Assembly (NCBI GenBank): GCA_027032655.1
Contig: JALVMZ010000172.1
Location: 1-5,856 of the forward strand
DNA: 5,856 bases
Source: Desulfobacteraceae bacterium
GTDB lineage: Bacteria; Desulfobacterota; DSM-4660; Desulfatiglandales; JALVMZ01
Direction of reading: 5' to 3'
Shown here: piece by piece, positions 5,234 to 5,856 of the stretch
Position numbering within the stretch: the stretch's first letter is position 1
Layout: each line of letters opens with the position of its first letter
The notes under the pieces: generated by a model
Databases searched by the model: none
What the model was told of the DNA's origin: nothing
The model's input: only the letters and a program-made list of their open reading frames with translations
Translations under genes and position numbers: made by a program

Positions 5234-5737
5234 TTATTTACTAAGGGCGATGGATAGGGCAGTCGTAAGCCTTATTACATCCTGGTCAGATTTCCTGAGT
5301 CTCTCTGCCAGGAGCTCACAGAGCCTGAGAAGTATCTTTACCCCCGTTTCAGGACGAGTCTTTACAAGATTAATAAAGTCCTCTCTACAGATTTCCAGCA
5401 GTGCACAGTCCGAACGGGCTATGATTGAGGCAGAGCGGTTTTCCTTTCCTATGAGGGCCATTTCTCCAAATACCGCGTGGTCCTTAGAGGTTATCCTGCT
5501 CAGTATCTTTTCTGTGCTTCTGTATTCCTCCTCACCAAACTTCATTGTAAGATTTTTCGATACCTCAACCTCACCCCGAACCATGATGTACATGGTGTCC
5601 CCGCTTTCTCCTTCCTGCATAATAATCTCGCCATTTTTGAATTGTTTTTCTTTAATAATGTCCAGGATGTATTCCAGCTCATGATCCTCTAAGTCACTAA
5701 ATATGGTCGTGTTTTTTATGGCATCATTAATATCCAT
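5234..5737 (-). CDS. Stand-alone cyclic nucleotide-binding domain protein
   Basis: This 167-residue protein consists of one CRP-type cNMP-binding beta-barrel plus a C-terminal helix. Visible are FSDLEDHELEYIL (13-25), the glycine turn NGEIIMQEGESGDTMYIMVRGEVEV (35-59), and a phosphate-binding cassette VFGEMALIGKENRSASIIA (89-107) with Gly91-Glu92 and Arg101, the residues that usually hold the ribose and cyclic phosphate. Arg101 is kept, so binding of cAMP or cGMP is plausible. A charged stretch (61-86) makes the loop before the cassette longer than in CRP. The rest (130-167) is helical with no helix-turn-helix, kinase or channel domain, so it is not a transcription factor. It likely acts on a partner protein. 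An AGG 8 bases before the ATG overlaps the preceding gene's stop. Nine bases separate it from the upstream gene and 38 from rlpA. Confidence 0.85.
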   Translation of the reverse strand: MDINDAIKNTTIFSDLEDHELEYILDIIKEKQFKNGEIIMQEGESGDTMYIMVRGEVEVSKNLTMKFGEEEYRSTEKILSRITSKDHAVFGEMALIGKENRSASIIARSDCALLEICREDFINLVKTRPETGVKILLRLCELLAERLRKSDQDVIRLTTALSIALSK

Positions 5738-5746
5738 AATTATTAC

Positions 5747-5856
5747 CTATAGCCCTGTGCTAACAAGTTTTTCCATCATGCGCAAACTGGGTCTCTCTTT
5801 TGAGATAACCACCACATAAGAGTTTTTTGGTATCTCATAATCATCAGGGGGATTTA
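5747..5856 (-). CDS. C-terminal end of unidentified protein, possibly TrkA/RCK-type K+ channel
   Basis: An open frame enters from the right edge on the - strand and ends at TAG 5747-5749, giving 35 residues that begin NPPDDYEIPKNSYVVVISKE. It is too short to appear as a complete ORF. An asparagine-proline-proline, an acidic turn, then a basic residue and a hydrophobic strand ending in I/V-S resembles the last strand of TrkA-C/RCK domains in bacterial K+ channels and Trk regulators (pattern NPP-x-D/Y-x-I/L-x3-D-x-L-x-V-I). The usual Asp in that turn is Ser here. That it is coding is supported by the tight junction: its stop overlaps the next gene's ribosome binding site, with 9 bases between stop and ATG. 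The family assignment is tentative. Confidence 0.5.
   Translation of the reverse strand, partial: NPPDDYEIPKNSYVVVISKERPSLRMMEKLVSTGL

Noticed and set aside
5250..5684. Long + strand ORF (144 codons) opposite the cNMP-binding gene
   Set aside because: It is a complementary-strand shadow: a Ser-rich, low-information product with no family motif, while the - strand frame has a clear cNMP-binding cassette.
5234..5737. cNMP-binding protein as a CRP/FNR transcription factor
   Set aside because: The protein ends about 60 residues after the cassette with no helix-turn-helix, and the frame is not interrupted by an obvious frameshift.

Overview
This is a compact bacterial chromosomal window with two convergent blocks. 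Genes on the + strand fill positions 1 to 4383 and genes on the - strand fill 4389 to 5856. Every substantial ORF with recognisable family motifs is a housekeeping or envelope gene. I saw no mobile element, CRISPR array, rRNA or tRNA, and no gene cluster that looks like an undescribed system. The bacterium is probably Gram-negative: it has an RlpA-type lipoprotein with a SPOR domain, and an IHF-alpha-like protein. Base composition is visibly AT-leaning, with heavy use of AGG/AGA for Arg and ATA for Ile. Together with an FadE/VLCAD-like acyl-CoA dehydrogenase, this would fit Thermodesulfobacteriota (former Deltaproteobacteria) or a neighbouring phylum. That placement is inference only.

Forward block. 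The window opens inside an acyl-CoA dehydrogenase gene (C-terminal third present). After 8 bases comes prmA (ribosomal protein L11 methyltransferase). A 121-base gap then holds a promoter with perfect -35 and -10 hexamers but a short 15-base spacer. It is followed by a tightly packed run: psd (phosphatidylserine decarboxylase, short pyruvoyl type), pssA (phosphatidylserine synthase, overlapping psd by 4 bases), rsmD (16S rRNA G966 methyltransferase, TTG start) and coaD (phosphopantetheine adenylyltransferase). An 81-base AT-rich gap with a second likely promoter precedes ihfA.

Reverse block, in its own transcription order. First is the C-terminal end of an unidentified protein that may be a TrkA/RCK-type K+ channel or transporter subunit. 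Nine bases later comes a stand-alone cyclic-nucleotide-binding-domain protein, and then rlpA (septal ring lytic transglycosylase). The rlpA stop codon lies 5 bases from the ihfA stop codon, with no intrinsic terminator between them.

Functionally, pssA and psd make up the CDP-diacylglycerol to phosphatidylserine to phosphatidylethanolamine route. prmA and rsmD modify the ribosome, coaD makes dephospho-CoA, and rlpA acts on septal peptidoglycan. The more interesting points are regulatory: the psd promoter overlapped by a 23-codon ORF, possible IHF autoregulation of ihfA, a hairpin over the rsmD start, and the possible pairing of a channel with a detached cNMP-binding subunit.
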